From the NCBI GenBank assembly GCA_021442155.1, contig CM038220.1, forward strand, positions 78,913,817-78,977,816: a DNA stretch of 64,000 nucleotides, in the 5' to 3' direction. The stretch comes from Cymbidium sinense (taxonomy: Eukaryota; Streptophyta; Magnoliopsida; Asparagales; Orchidaceae). Under the pieces are notes generated by a model that saw only the letters and a program-made list of their open reading frames with translations, was not told where the DNA came from and ran no database searches. This document shows, piece after piece, positions 51,480-64,000 of this stretch (positions within the stretch are counted from its first letter, which is position 1; the number at the start of each line of letters is the position of its first letter). A program made the position numbers and the translations under genes.

Positions 51480-52951
51480 ATCTCAAAAATATTAGAGCTC
51501 AAATATTTACTTAAAATTACCTAAAATAATAAATTTTAAAATTTAATTTTGTTATTAAATAATTAATAAATTATAATTATTCTCCAATTTTAGCATATGA
51601 ACATTCTAATAAATTGTTGATAAAATAATATATTAATAATTCTAAAACATGCAATGACATACGATAAGCAAAATGCATGAATATAACCCTTTTTAAAGAA
51701 AAAAGTGTAGAAGTAATTAGGATGCCAATTTGAATAATTGAATATAAAATATTTATATTTTGCACAAATAAAATATTACAACACCTCAACACATTAAAAT
51801 CATAAATATTGCATATTCTTATCTTATTATGTGTTGATTCCATGTTGAATTTTGGATGGAAAAATATTAATAATATTTATTTGGTTCTTATGCTCGAACG
51901 GTTATGAATGATTAATCTCAATCAAGTAGAAGTAATCATCAATTTTTTATCACATAATATACTTTTGTAACACTTAAAAAGTACTTAGTTCATTTCATTC
52001 ACACACCATTAATAATACAATTTTCTTATATCATTATATGTTATATAATAACTAAATATTGGATACACACACACATATACGGATCTTTGTTGCTGCCATG
52101 GGTTGCTTCTTAGGAGCTTCTTCCTTCAAGTTGTGACTCTACAACATAAAAAGAAATGAAATAACATTTAAGAACGCATGTCCAAATGTAAAAATTAGAA
52201 ATAAATTTCACTTAGATTATGCATGCAATAATGACAAAATTAATTCTAAGAAACAATTTACAAAAATTGAATCATCAAAATTGCTAATTCTTCGACAACT
52301 ATTAGCAAAAACTAAATAGCTAGCTAGTATATCATATAAAATTTTGGATAAAAAACTATTGAGGAGATCCTTATAGAAATTCAATGAGGAATTATTATTA
52401 CTAAAAAATTTATGTGAAATGTCTCATAAATATTTCTTGGATCTCTATTTCACTAATATTTGTGTATGAGTTAGAATATTCAATTCCAACTAAGATTGAC
52501 TAGTTTTCACATGTAAAAGTAAAAGACAACATATATATTTTATTTATCAATATTTGTGCATCTTAGAAAATAAGTCTTTAATTAAACAAAAAAAACATCT
52601 AATTAGAGTGGCATCCTTTTTAATAATAAGGCCAACTTTTGTTTTCTTTAAAGTAGATATCTGCTAACTATTTTCAAAAAAATTGATGAATTTTTAGCAA
52701 GTCTTTTCTTCATATATTTAACTTGCCTCAAACTAATAATCTAAGAGAATCATCTTCACTATAATTTACTAAGATTACATTGACCTTTAGTTTTTTTTTC
52801 ATGTATGTGATTGATCATTTTTCAATATCATTATACTTTATAAAAATTATAGGTTAGATAAACATGAAAAATATCGATAGGCTCATTGGGTAATTTCTCT
52901 ATAAAATACAAAATTAGAAGAGCTATGAAATATAAAGTAAAATTGACCGAA
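51480..52951. other. AT-rich region 3' of the MADS pseudogene
   Basis: No gene assigned. A small GC-richer island at 52085-52150 reads on - as an acceptor-like TTGTAG followed by SHNLKEEAPKKQPMAATKIR; it could be an orphan exon but I do not recognise it. Confidence 0.4.
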
Positions 52952-54678
52952 TTACGAGAGTTGGAGTCCAGGGCCATGGAGTTCAGCATCTTGTAGATTA
53001 AGATGGGCAGGTTGCAAATGAAATTGATGGATTTGTTTGCCCAACTGAAGCAAGCTTCTAGAACCATCAAGATATTGACCAATGGGCTCAAGAAGACCCT
53101 TCTCTGTTAACTTGTGATCATCTATCATCAACTATTGCTCAGACATTATCTTAAAAAAATATCAAAGTAGTATAATAAGCTTAATAACTTCATTAAAAAA
53201 ATTGATGGATCAAATTCACAAGTATGTTGACTTGTTCTGAGCTTACAACTCTATATAAATAGTTATTCTGATCCTCTAATTTGTGCTCCTATTTGACAAG
53301 ACATGCAAGTAATAGGTTAGGATTTTGATAGATCGATTAATGAAGTTGATCCATTATATATAAGAAAATGTTTTTCTTACACGTTGGAGGTTCTCAATGT
53401 TGATGGAGAAGTTGATGCTGTTAAAAAATAGTTTAAAATGCATGCCAACATTATATATATATATATATATATGTAATATTTGTTTTGGATAAATTTAGAT
53501 TAATATAGTGAGTTCATAATGAAAATATAAATAGGTAACATTTGAGTTAAACATTTTGATATATATGATGGTGATTGATAATGGATCCCAGTACTAGAAT
53601 ATTAATTAGGTTTCATTAATTTTTATAGAATTTAAGCATAGATATGTTTAGCTAGTTGCATATATATCATTTGATAACAAAAAAGGTGCAAGACATACAT
53701 ACATTAGGAGAAAGAGAGAGATAATTTCTTGTGAAGCTTAATTAATATTCCATAAAGAAATGACTTATGTAGAGACAATACAAAGGTAGACCTAAATTTC
53801 TATTACTTAAAGAGGGTGCCACTATTAGAATTTTAATGTGTACAAAAAGGTTAAAAAAAGTGAAATGGAAATTACATGAGAGAATGAATTTCTCTTATAA
53901 TAATATTATCATCATTATCATAGTGAAATGTGCTAAACTTAAAACAACAAATAGTAATCAATTGATTATTTTTTTTTGTTTGTTTATTTTATTTCAATTG
54001 TTAGCTTTCGGTGATTCAAAGGAGTGAATAAGAGAGATGAACTGAAAAATGTGCTAAGTGAACATAAATTACAGTTGACCAATGTCGATAGAAGATGAAT
54101 TTTGGATTTGGATACTAGCAATATTTAAATTTAAGTTTGAAGAAAAACTTATATCTTGTTATATAACAAAATTTTATTTTTCATTGCATGAATTTTGTTG
54201 GAATTGAAAATTAATTACAAAAGTGATTACCATGCGTGTAGAACCTTAGCAACCGAGAACTCAAGTTTCTCTTCCAGTTGGTTGAGATCATTAATAGTTA
54301 GGCCAGTTAAGTCTTCCCCAGTAAGCTGCTTAATGGACGCTTCAAGCATATCAGTTTTATTCCTTACTTTCATCATCTCAAAGTGGAGTTGCTGCGAATT
54401 TAAGAGAAACTATGATATGATTTAGCAAAATTTAGAAAAATATAAGCAAAATATTATGCTCTTTCAATTAAACAATAAAATCTTTTGCCAATGATTAATA
54501 TGAATACTAAATACATTACGATACTAGATACTACTAATCCAAATATTATTAGAGTAGAATGCGTTTGTTAAGCTTAGATGAAGGAAAATCTTAAACGGGA
54601 GGTCATACACGGTGGTAGCTAAAGTCCTCAATGTCGATGTTTTTAGCTTTCATATATTCTTCTATGATTTCTTCCATG
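52952..54678 (-). pseudogene. B-sister-type MIKC MADS-box gene, exons 2 to 7 (decayed)
   Basis: Minus-strand exons in order. Exon 2 (I domain), 54678-about 54609, acceptor GCAG: SMEEIIEEYMKAKNIDIEDF. A fused exon 3+4 (K domain), 54391-54231, acceptor CGCAG, donor GTAATC: QLHFEMMKVRNKTDMLEASI, then [20 protein letters not shown] and EKLEFSVAKV. Exon 5, 53417-53381, acceptor AACAG, donor GTAAG: HQLLHQ, but 37 nt instead of 42. Exon 6, 53288-53232: EHKLEDQNNYLYRVVSSEQ. Terminal exon, 53103-52952: TEKGLLEPIGQYLDGSRSLL... then FHLQPAHLNLQDAELHGPGL QLS and TAA. The F.LQP...NLQD block is the PI-derived motif of B and B-sister proteins. Known B-sister genes act in ovule and seed-coat development. Defects: a 1-nt loss in the K exon and a 5-nt loss in exon 5 shift the frame. 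Exon 1 is absent; a retrotransposon stands where it should be. Confidence 0.88.
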
Positions 54679-54856
54679 CTGCAATTAATTATAATTGCAA
54701 CTAAAGATTAAACAACTACAAGTTACACTGTAAGCAAATTAACATATAATATAAAGTTATGAAGTTAAATGAATCAACCGTCAATTCCTATCAAAATCAA
54801 TGAAATCAAACTTGTCTGTTTTTAAAATGTGTTATCTATCCTAATTAGGCACTATC

Positions 54857-54905
<49 letters not shown>

Positions 54906-54940
54906 ATATTATTCGGTTAATAACAATAATAATAACATTA

Positions 54941-54990
<50 letters not shown>
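54857..54990. repeat. Two (TTA)n microsatellites
   Basis: TTA runs at about 54857-54903 and 54941-54990, separated by a TAACAATAATAATAAC spacer that makes the pair partly inverted. Confidence 0.96.
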
Positions 54991-54992
<2 letters not shown>

Positions 54993-55709
54993 ATTATTAG
55001 TTTCACCGATCATTTGCTAATTAATTACTATCTTGTAAAATTATTATAGAAACTATGTAGAGCCACAAATTATGTATTCAAATTATCAATTCTTATTCCT
55101 ATTTTATTAGTCACCTACGAATCTGTAACTTATTCAACTCTTCATTCAGTTGTATGCTACTGTGTTCATCATTTAAAATTTTTTTATGCTCTTCACTAAA
55201 CTGATAACTTATTTAGCTTTTTATTTATTTAATAAATTGAAAAGATATTAATGATTCATTTAATCATGATTCATGTATCAAATTAAACTGACTAAAATGA
55301 TAATAATTGAATGAGGATTAGAGCCACATATGATTAATGGTGTGGGATAAATCAAAGAATAAAATAAAAATCTTAATGGTAGGATGAAATTGTAAACCAT
55401 GAACTATAATTTCAAATAATAATAATAATAATAATAATATATTTGATTTGGATAGAAAAACTCTAGCACTTCATAATTTTCACTGCAAATAAGAAATTTT
55501 TTTTCACCTAATTCTATTGGATCAGATTAAAAAGCATGCAAAATTATGCAATTGGTAAATATGATGAAGCTAGCATAAATAACATAATTAATAAGCATAA
55601 ATTATGATTTTATGCAATTGGTAAATATGATGAAGTTGGATAAAAAAGTTCCTAAAATTTAGTTGGAGACAGTTCTTAAATTATGCAAGATAATTTTTCA
55701 TTTAAATAT

Positions 55710-55712
<3 letters not shown>

Positions 55713-55788
<76 letters not shown>
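55713..55788. repeat. (TA)n microsatellite
   Basis: About 76 bp of TA in the intron relic. Confidence 0.97.
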
Positions 55789-55790
<2 letters not shown>

Positions 55791-56565
55791 TTGATCTTTA
55801 TAAATTTATTTTTTTAAAAAAAAAGAAAGAAAGAAAAAAGCTTGCATCTTAGAGTTATGGAAATGAAGATTCCATTTATTATATTTTAAAAAAAATTACA
55901 TATCACACAATTCTTATGAGTTTACATCTTTAACACTTAAAATTTATTCACTTAAAATTTGATATTTATAAATATAGCACATTTTCTATACTTAAAAAAA
56001 AGTGCATTTTACTTTAAAATTATTAAATGTTTTTACTTAAAAGGAGCATTTTACTTAAAACTTAATAAATGTTTTTTTTTATGAATATGAAAGAATTGAA
56101 TGTTATATATGTAAATATCAAAGCTATGGTGTTAGTCATGTAAATATATGAATTGTGCTATGTATGTAAATGCCCTATTTAATTTAATTATGTAAATGCT
56201 CGAAAAGCAAAAATTCTAATATTGCACCCTTTTTTTTTCATGCACTAAAATTTATTTATTTTCATGATTCTTAGACTAATGGCATAATCAGAGTCTTCTA
56301 ATTAAATAAAAGCAATATTTGAAAAAAAATCAAAACTAACATAATCCTAATCAACAAAGAGAACTACAATCCAAGTCATTAAAATAAAAGGAGAGAGAGA
56401 AAGGAGAGAGGACTGAATAAATTTGATATTAAAAGTTAAAAATATGTTCCTTTGTGTTAAAAATCACAGGAACCGGTGGAATTTGCTAACATCTTTGATC
56501 GAAATTTTGATTAACAAATAATCTTAATCAATGAAAAGAACTATAAGAAGCAAACTCATGAAGAG

Positions 56566-57640
56566 AGATTGAGATGAAGTATCCTTATCAAAATGCTGCT
56601 GAGAAGCCCAAATACTTGGTTTAGACATCTCTCTTAAGTCCAATATAGGTTCAAGTGGTGATTTCCACTTAACACTTAGGATGTCTTTTAGCTGCTTCAG
56701 CATTTTCATGGTCTTTTTGGAGACTATCATTTCCCATTCTTCAGTCTGAGCTAATTTCTCCTTCTTTTTGTCTTTGATGGATGATACATAAGAGGACATA
56801 ATCATCCTTGTAGACTTTCTTTTTGGGTTGACTAAAACATTGTTGGATAATATAAATTCATCTCGTACTTCATTTCTAGCCAATCCTTAAAGACATAACA
56901 ATCTTCAATATGATGAATGATCATCCGATGACAGGGACAGTAATTTAGATTATTGACTTGATCAGCTTCTTTAGGCCTTTTAATTTCTGGTAATTGTAAA
57001 TCAGCTTTGACTGCTTGCTGAAATAATTTGGCCACACTATTTTTCTAAAGAAATAATCTTTGTTCATCTTTTCCTTAAGTGCTGGCTGCATTCACTCATC
57101 ATCTCTCGTTACTTGTTTTGGATGCTCTCCATCACTTAGTCGTTCAAAGGGAATCTGCTAAGCCCTCAGCTCAACATTTTTTCTTCTTCTTTGCCTTTTG
57201 GTTAATTTGCTTTCTGATGAGGAAGCTTCATGATCATGCTTTCCAGGTACAAAAGGTTCAATCGGCGGAGCAGTTGTACCACGAGATATTAAAGACATAG
57301 CTTGCCTACTGACTGTTCTTTTCATCATGGGGGCTTCAGATTGGCCTAGCCTTTTGAAAACTAAAGTTCTCTGTCGAGAAAACTCCTTGACAGTGGTCGG
57401 CTGTTGAACTGATTGATGAGCCTGGCTAGTAGGAGATTCAGTAACTTGAGTTCTTCCAGCATGGCCTCGGACGAATGTACCATGGGTGGGTACTTCAAGA
57501 GTTGCAATTACGATAGCCGAGAAACTTAAGCTACCAAATTGAATTGTAGCTCCAACATCTCCTGTGTTGATGATGGTGTTAAGCGATGTTGCATGCCCTA
57601 CCAACGGTGAAAGGAGTGTTCTGTAGATCCATTCTACAAA
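56566..57640 (-). pseudogene. Ty3/gypsy gag region, truncated
   Basis: Three frames together: 57604-57158 (start MVGHATSL, later basic KLTKRQRRRKNVE), 57035-56832 with the gag zinc-finger-like motif YCPCHRMIIHHIEDCYVFKD, and 56883-56524 (LKQLKDILSVKWKSPLEPIL). The motif C..HR...H..EDC is typical of Tat/Ogre-type gag. Sequence is lost at 56566, before any protease could be recognised. It follows the primer-binding site in the correct order for the start of an element. Confidence 0.75.
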
Positions 57641-57892
57641 AGTGAAAGATGGGAATTAGTAATTATTATATATTATTTCACCCAATACTTTCAAGATGCA
57701 GAGGTACTACAAAATAAAATAATAGTGTAATAAAGATGTACTCTATAATAATTCATTCGATATAGAGCCTCATACAATAGTAATATGAATTTATTACACA
57801 TTTAAATAGCCATTTTTTGTTTTAAATTTTTAAATATTTTATTGCAACTATAGCATACATATGACTAGCCAAAGATGGAAAGAGAATCTTGT

Positions 57893-57910
57893 CCCCCAGT
57901 GGAGTCGCCA
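57893..57910 (-). other. Retrotransposon primer-binding site
   Basis: Minus strand reads TGGCGACTCCACTGGGGG directly after ATTTT; its complement ends in CCA like a tRNA 3' end. Placed between LTR end and gag, as expected for a Ty3/gypsy element. The tRNA is probably Arg by recollection of related elements, not checked. Confidence 0.75.
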
Positions 57911-60900
57911 AAAATCTGTGTGCTCCAAAAATTCACCACCGACCTCTCATTAATATTGAATTGAAGAGTGTGAGTTAAGAGTGTTAGTGTAATTTTTAGA
58001 AGGCAAATGGAATAGTAGACCCAGAGATTTCACCCTCATTTTGTGAGGACTTTAGATCTGGTTCCAGGTTTCCTATAGGCGCAAACCCTATGGTTAATTA
58101 CCCCTCCCAAAAAGTGAGAGAGAACTTTCAATTAAGGCTAGTTGTTAGATCGCTTAATGTGTAGTGTATAGTAGCAGCATATGGAGTTTTAGAATTTAAG
58201 ATTATGAAATTCATCATTTTAGCTTAAATCGGATGGTTGGGGAATGATGACGTGCCCAATCTAGATCCCATGGTTCTGTCATCTCAGGCCGTCATGGTCC
58301 CTAGTCTACTTAGTTAGAGGAGGTAGTCGACCCAACCTGACAGAAGGATCTTATGAGCAACACATGGGTTACGACATCCAAGAAATCCTTGTAGACTTGG
58401 GGTGGTGTTTGTCTAAGGAGACATCCTTAAGTCTATCTTAGCTGACAGAGGGTTGTTTGCCCTATCAAGTATACCCTATGATTGACAACTCAAATGATAG
58501 AGTCATTGGGGAGCATACGAGCTACGTCCATGATTGTAATATAATGGAGCGACCAAGCATATCAAAGGACTGTAATCGTTTTCATCTGTGGAGCCTATTA
58601 GCCAAGCCACGTAGTCAAAGGATAAGGGCCATATCCTTACTGGTAAGAGATTGATTGAGAGTGAACATAGTAGAACACTTAATTTGACATTGACTCCTTT
58701 GTGAGTTAGAGTTTTCTTAATTTATCACCCCCGATAAATAATTACGGAAGGTGGATAAATTGAGTTTCACTTTAAGCTTTTAATGATAGAATTTCATTTA
58801 AGTAATTTTTTAGAATGGGGGAGCTCATGCGCACAAAGGAGATGGACTAGCGATTCGAGCCATGGAGCATGCATGAAGATGGGAAAGCTGAGGGTTCAGG
58901 TCATTCACGTGAAGGAGAATCATGATTGAGGAATAAGCAAGCGGATTTATGGATTTAGGGCATTAGGATTATATTATGGATTTTAAATAGATTTTTAAAT
59001 TAATTAATCGACTTTAATGTAAATTTTTCATTGATAAAATCACATGGTCAATATATATATATATTAATCTTAGCTTTTTTTTATGTTCAGAACACAATGG
59101 CACAGTCTGTTTCACAAATGGAGGCCGTTTGGTCCGAATTGGCATCAAATTGAGTCAATTTCAACTCAAAATGTACGCTTTGACGCCATTCATGCGAATT
59201 GTCCAAATTAAGTGTGAATGTCTTACTTAATATATTTTGATGTTTTGAAGCCCATGACATAATCAATTTCAAGAATGGAGGTCATTTGGTTTACGTCTGT
59301 GCTTCATAACCTTGATATGCATGCAGGCACATTGACGACTCGATTGCTTGATTGATTGCTCTTTATATTGTAATATTTATATCTTGACCAATTTTGACAT
59401 TCTAAATGCGATGATGAAGTTAGTTCATCTATCGGAGGTCATTTAGATCATTTTGACGCCTCGGCATTTTAAGCCCCATTTACGCGTCCACTTCAAGTCC
59501 ATCAATTAGACTTGTGTTCACTGACTTGACTTATATATGTGGAGGTCAACAAATGACCCTAACAAATGTGGTTCGCACATCGAGCAAGTCGCATTTGTTG
59601 AAAACTAGTTGACCCTTTGGGCTATCCACAAAACTTGTATCATTTCAACTTCGATTGCAATAGCTTATTGAACTTTGATAGAATTTGTCATTAGTATAAT
59701 GCCTTATTTAGGACATGCTTAATGACGGGATTGACTGATTTGTCAGAGTCGACTTGTATGATAGATAAGAGTTCTTACACCATCTACTCTTTGCTTCAAT
59801 GGCTTTGTTGAAGATCTCTTTCGTTTATGTCATTGCATATTTGAGTTTCCTCCAACCCTAGCTTTGTGCTTGGTTGGATCTAATGGAGGAATTGGTTTAT
59901 TTGTTTTTATGAAGGAATCCTCTAGGGAATTGGTTTATCTGTGCTTGGTCAAATTTGAAATTCCTTCTGTCCTAGCTTTAAGCTTAATGGACCTGATGAA
60001 GGACTGACCTAATTTTTCCATATTAACTTTCGAAAGTGTATGCCCTAATACTTTGCTACTTGACTTATTCATTAAAGGGGCTGATGACTCAACCTTTCAT
60101 CTTATACCAGATAAGTTATCACCGAATGTGTGTGCTTTAATAATAATAACCATGAAATTTCTTTAGTTCGGCCATCGACTTTGTATGAACTATGGAATTA
60201 TTTCCTCAGTCCTATGCTTTTTATTTTGATGGACTTGATGAGGAGATTGGCTTTGATATATGCTTTGAGCTTGATCAGCTCATTTGAGAATAAATTGAGA
60301 TATCACCCTGCGAGTAATATATAGATTGATTTGAGGCAGACCTGAATTGAGAGTTTTCTCATCATCTTGATCTATCGATCAAGTAGAAAGATCTCTTGGA
60401 TCCGGGTTGCTTGTAATCACTAAGTTGGATCTTGTTTGAGATTGAACAACTATCATCATTAGACAAGGGCTCTTTCACCGCGCCTTGAGAGAAGCCAACT
60501 ATTTTTGACTTGTTGAGTTTAACCTTTAGAACCTACTATAGTCTTCAATTTAAGCTGTAATGGGTTGGTGGTTTTGTCATCAGACTGATGAACGGGGGCT
60601 CTTTCACTACAACCTTTTCTTGCGGCTTGTTGAGTGAGGAGAGTGTCAGCAACTCAGTCACATTTAGGCTTGTTGAGTTTGATCTTTAGAACCCATCCGT
60701 GTCCTAGACTTTAGGATGTAGAAGTTGATGTTTCTCTAACTTAATTGATTGAAGCTTCTAAAATTGGGAGTTCTTCTAACTTGATCTCCAGAATTTGATA
60801 AATCTAGGAGATAAATTTCTTGACATTTAGGATTGTCTTTTCATGCACAGAAATAGATTATTTTTATTTTTGAAAGAACCTGCAACTTTAACAATAATAA

Positions 60901-61316
60901 TTAGGGATGTATTCAGGGATTTTCGCATAAAGCTCAATGTCAAACTGAATCATAATATATTCGAGGATCTTGTCTTATAGCATGATGTCAACTCAAATAA
61001 ACATAACATAAACTAAAAATGCCCCATGTCTTGCATGGGAATTCTAAAGAACTTTTAAGATGAAAATATGCAAATACACCAATATTTGAATTAATATGCT
61101 CATAATAGTATTTTAACATGCATCATCGATTTCATCTATGTATAAAAATCTAAAATGTCCCCTATATAACAGGAGAATTTTCACATAAAAGTTTTTCATC
61201 TTGAGTATGTTTATTTAGGGATCTCGGCATGAAGCACGATGTGGGTCTAAATAGATATACTAAAAAAATGCCCCCTATCTTGTGGGGATTTTTGTTGTAC
61301 TTCGAAAATGTATTCC
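57911..61316 (-). repeat. LTR and pol-LTR spacer of the Ty3/gypsy element
   Basis: Long stretch with no convincing gene. The LTR 3' edge is at about 57911-57916 (…GCACACAGA then the PBS). I could not fix the 5' edge because no second LTR copy is in the window; candidates lie between 60.9 and 61.3 kb where C-rich blocks such as TGCCCCCTATCTTGTGGGG recur in variant form (61010, 61150, 61265). Tat-lineage LTRs are often several kilobases, so ~3 kb would be normal. Confidence 0.6.
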
Positions 61317-64000
61317 TCATGTATAATACTTTTTCAAGTATCGACCATTAATTGGTGGCATTGGTCTTTCACCCTTTAGGTCAATGACTTGGTATGCCCC
61401 TCCTCGATACATTTTTTTAATGACAAAAAAGGCCTCCCAATTAGGCTCAAATTTGCCACCAAATTTTCAATTAGGAATAATTGGTCATCTTAGCACTAGA
61501 ACCAATTCTCCTTTTTGGAATGTTCAAGGTCGCATCGTATGGTTGAAAGCCCTAGAATCTTTGCTTGATAGACTTCCAAATTTTGATAAGCTTGCAATCT
61601 AATTTCAACAAGCGCCTCGAGTTCCTCCATTCTTAAATGAGCATTTTGATCTTCAGTTATATTGTATTAGATGGCTACTCAAAGTAAAGGTAACTCAACT
61701 TCAAGTGGAAGAACTGTTTCAATTTCAAATACCAATGAATAAGGAGTGGCTTTAGTTGGCATCTTGTAGGTGGTTGGATATTCCCATAATGCCTCTATCA
61801 GTTTGGTATGTCATTCTCTCTTATTTTTGGTAAGGATCTTCTTGAGCAGTTTGATTAATGTCTTATTGAAGGCTTCTACCAATCCATTTGCTCTTAGATT
61901 ATATATTGAAGAGTATCGCCAATCAATTTTATGTCGATTGATGAATCTATAAATCTTTGCACTTTTGAAAGCTGTGCCATTATCAAAATTATTGTGGTAC
62001 TCAAATCTATAGACATTATGCGTGAAGAAGTTGATCACTCGTCCGTAACTTTTAAATGAGGTAGCTTTAGCCCACTTAGAGAAATAGTTAGTCGCTACTA
62101 AGATGAAGCGATGTCCAATTGATGCCGGTGGATCAATTGGTCCAATTACATCTGTACCCTAGCATTCTAATGGCCAAGATGCTATTGTTGGGTGCAGTGG
62201 ATTTGGAAGCTGGTGGATTATATTCCATGTACCTAACATTCATGGCACTTCTTAGCATGATTGATACAGTCTCTCACCATAGATGGTCAATATTAGCCCA
62301 TCCTTTTGATCTTTACTGCCATCTTGGAATGTGACTGGTGTGCACCATAGAGTCCTTCATGAACTTCAACCATCACTTTGGTACCTTCATCTATATTTAG
62401 GCATCATAGCCATATTTGTTCGAATGATCTACGATATAGAGTATTATTGACGAAAGCATAGTGCAACATTCTCTTCTCAATTTGACCTGCCAATGATTTA
62501 TTATTTGGTTTTTGCCTTCTTTAAAGTAGTTGATGAAGGGTTGCCTCCAATCATGCAGCTCTTCTATAATAAATCTTCACACTACTTTTCTGAGGTAATA
62601 TCATTCTTAGCTCTTCTTGATATAACTTCTTGTTGATTTTGGGGAGTATGAAGAGCAATTTGAGTCGCATCCTGCTATGTCAAATTTAGTAACCCCTCTG
62701 CCTGCGGGGATTGATACTTTGTTGGATCTAGAACTCATTAAGTAAATATCCCGATCATGACATAATCACCATTCATACTTGTCATCTCCTTAGCTAATTT
62801 TGCTAAGCAATCGATAATACTATTCTCAGATCAAGAGACTCGAGTTAGTGTGATATTTGATATTTGCTTCATAAGCTCAAGAACTAGCTTGTGATTGAAG
62901 GCTAACTCAAGCTTATTGATTTTATAGATGCTCAGTACTTGATTTATAATAAGTTGAGAATCATAAAAAATATACAATTTTTGAATGCCTATGAAAATAG
63001 CTTCTTCAAGCCACTAATGCTTCATACTCGGCTTCATTATTAGTTCTTGCCTCGGTCAGCCCATATGATCATCTCATTATTCCTCCTTCTGGTATTATGA
63101 AGATGTTGTCGATTCCTTCTCTTGCCCTTGAGAAATTTAGAGGTTAGACATGTTTGATTGATGAGTCTCCATCAAAGTACATTTCCTAAATTTGTGATTT
63201 TTTTCTTTCATGAATGAGCATAATCTACTCATCGGGCAAATTATCATTAAGAGAAGAGTCCGCAGGAATGGGATGTGTAGCTAAAAATTTTGCTAAAACT
63301 TGTCCCTTCACTGCTTTCTGTAAAACGTATGTGATATCAAATTGTAGAAGCAATACTATCCATCTTGCCAAGCGACCTATCAATGTTGGTCTTGTCATTA
63401 AGTACTTCAGTGGATCGATCCTTGAGATGAGGGTAATCTTGTGAGATAACATATGGTGATGGAGCTATTAGACTGCAAAGATCAATGTCAAATAATGCTT
63501 CTTTATCATAGAGTATCTCATTTCTGCTCCTATTAATCTTCGACTGATATAATAAAGAGCATTCTCTTTTCTTTCTTCATTGTGTTGTGTCAATAATGCT
63601 CCAAGGGATTCTTCTAATGCTGTATAAAATGAGGGCTTGTGAGTAGGTAAAGGGTGGATTTAACATGTAGCTTTTAATGCTATTGAAGGCTTATTGGCAC
63701 TCCTTATCTCATTTGAATGGAGCATCCTTCTTCATCAACTTTGCAAATGGTTTACAGCATCCTGATAGGTTTGATATAAATCAACAGATGAATGCAAGAT
63801 GTTCTTGTAAAGAATGAAGCTGACGCAAACTCTTCGGTGGAGGCATCTCCACGATTGCCTTGACTTTAGTAGGATCAATTTCAATACCTCTGTGACGTAT
63901 GATATACCCAAGGAATTTTTTGGAGGATACTCCGAATGCACATTTTAGAGAATTTATCTTGAGATCATATTTTTTGATTCGCTCTAATACCATTCTCAAG
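61317..64000 (-). pseudogene. Ty3/gypsy pol: RT, RNase H, second RNase H, integrase
   Basis: Right to left. RT thumb/connection at 63999-63781: LKINSLKCAFGVSSKKFLGY then GIEIDPTKVKAIVEMPPPKS. RNase H end at 63452-63225: ITLISRIDPLKYLMTRPTLI, GRLARWIVLLLQFDITYVLQ and VLAKFLATHP. A second, archaeal-type RNase H is near 63190-62900: MYFDGDSSI, ARTNNEAEYEALVA, DSQLIINQ. Integrase at about 62600-61700: DNGTAFKSAKIYRFINRHKI then YSSIYNLRANGLVEAFNKTL. C-terminus: GGKFEPNWEAFFVIKKMYRG, GAYQVIDLKGE and NGRYLKKYYT, stop at 61317. Dual RNase H marks the Tat lineage. The integrase ITDNGT has become NFDNGT, and many frames are broken. Continues beyond the window. Confidence 0.88.

Larger units (their letters stand above)
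54679..56565 (-). other. Intron 1 relic of the MADS gene, microsatellite-rich
   Basis: Upstream of the I-domain exon. The outer part, 56205-56565, aligns with 11035-11192, the equivalent place beside exon 1 of the other copy. Contains TTA/ATT and TA microsatellites. It ends sharply near 56566, where gag sequence of a Ty3/gypsy element begins. Confidence 0.6.
56566..64000 (-). mobile_element. Ty3/gypsy Tat-lineage retrotransposon material: pol - LTR - PBS - gag
   Basis: All on the minus strand. From right to left: pol (64000-61317, running off the window), a non-coding stretch including an LTR (61316-57911), a primer-binding site (57910-57893), then gag (about 57640-56566) cut off at a MADS intron. 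One LTR thus serves as 3' LTR of the right part and 5' LTR of the left part. The lineage call rests on the dual RNase H and the gag motif. All coding parts carry frameshifts. Confidence 0.8.

Noticed and set aside
52085..52150. Orphan exon SHNLKEEAPKKQPMAATKIR on minus
   Set aside because: Short, unrecognised and without partner exons; kept only as a remark in the region entry.
57893..57910. tRNA gene fragment (sequence ending GTCGCCA on +)
   Set aside because: No cloverleaf around it; the position between LTR and gag fits a primer-binding site.

Overview
The window is nuclear DNA of a flowering plant. The grounds are intron-split MIKC-type MADS-box exons, a Tat-lineage Ty3/gypsy element with a second RNase H, plant L1 and RTE LINEs, FAR1/MULE transposases and long TA, GA and TTA microsatellites. 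A monocot (perhaps a palm) is only a guess. No gene in the window looks intact.

The oldest layer is a tandem, head-to-tail set of decaying MADS-box genes on the minus strand. Pieces are exon 1 at the left edge (1-62), a truncated exon 1 (11235-11369), a K-box exon (44702-44798), exons 5 and 6 of another copy (45408-45607), and one nearly complete downstream set of exons (I, K, exon 5, exon 6, C-terminal exon; 52952-54678). The C-terminal exon carries a PI-like motif typical of B-sister (ABS/TT16-like) genes, so I assign the cluster to that clade.

Mobile DNA has blown the cluster apart. A full-length but decayed L1 LINE (2585-9432) has a perfect 17-bp target-site duplication. Two giant Mutator-like elements lie almost end to end: element 1 (12098-30489, 18.4 kb) and element 2 (30961-44154, 13.2 kb). 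Each begins with GAGAAAATATT, has ~150-bp terminal inverted repeats, and is flanked by 9-bp duplications (perfect CTCTTGCAC for element 2; 7 of 9 for element 1). Both carry a decayed ULP1-like cysteine peptidase gene on + and a decayed FAR1/MULE transposase gene on -, the Kaonashi-type combination. Further right are a 5'-truncated RTE LINE (48408-about 50710) and a Ty3/gypsy Tat-type assembly (56566-64000) arranged pol-LTR-PBS-gag.

The most unusual material is inside the two MULEs: kilobase arrays of ~135-150-bp repeats, each unit centred on a palindrome (TGTACTCTCATGAGAGTACA in element 1; a TGTACC.CTC/GAGGGTACA version in element 2). Arrays next to the left end run forward and those near the right end run reversed, so they form a mirrored subterminal extension of the TIRs. 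The palindrome arms differ between the elements by a paired T:A to C:G change. One array in element 1 has evolved into a dimeric higher-order repeat. Element 1 also holds a captured FAB1/PIP-kinase exon and a 1.57-kb near-perfect palindrome inside its ULP1 gene.
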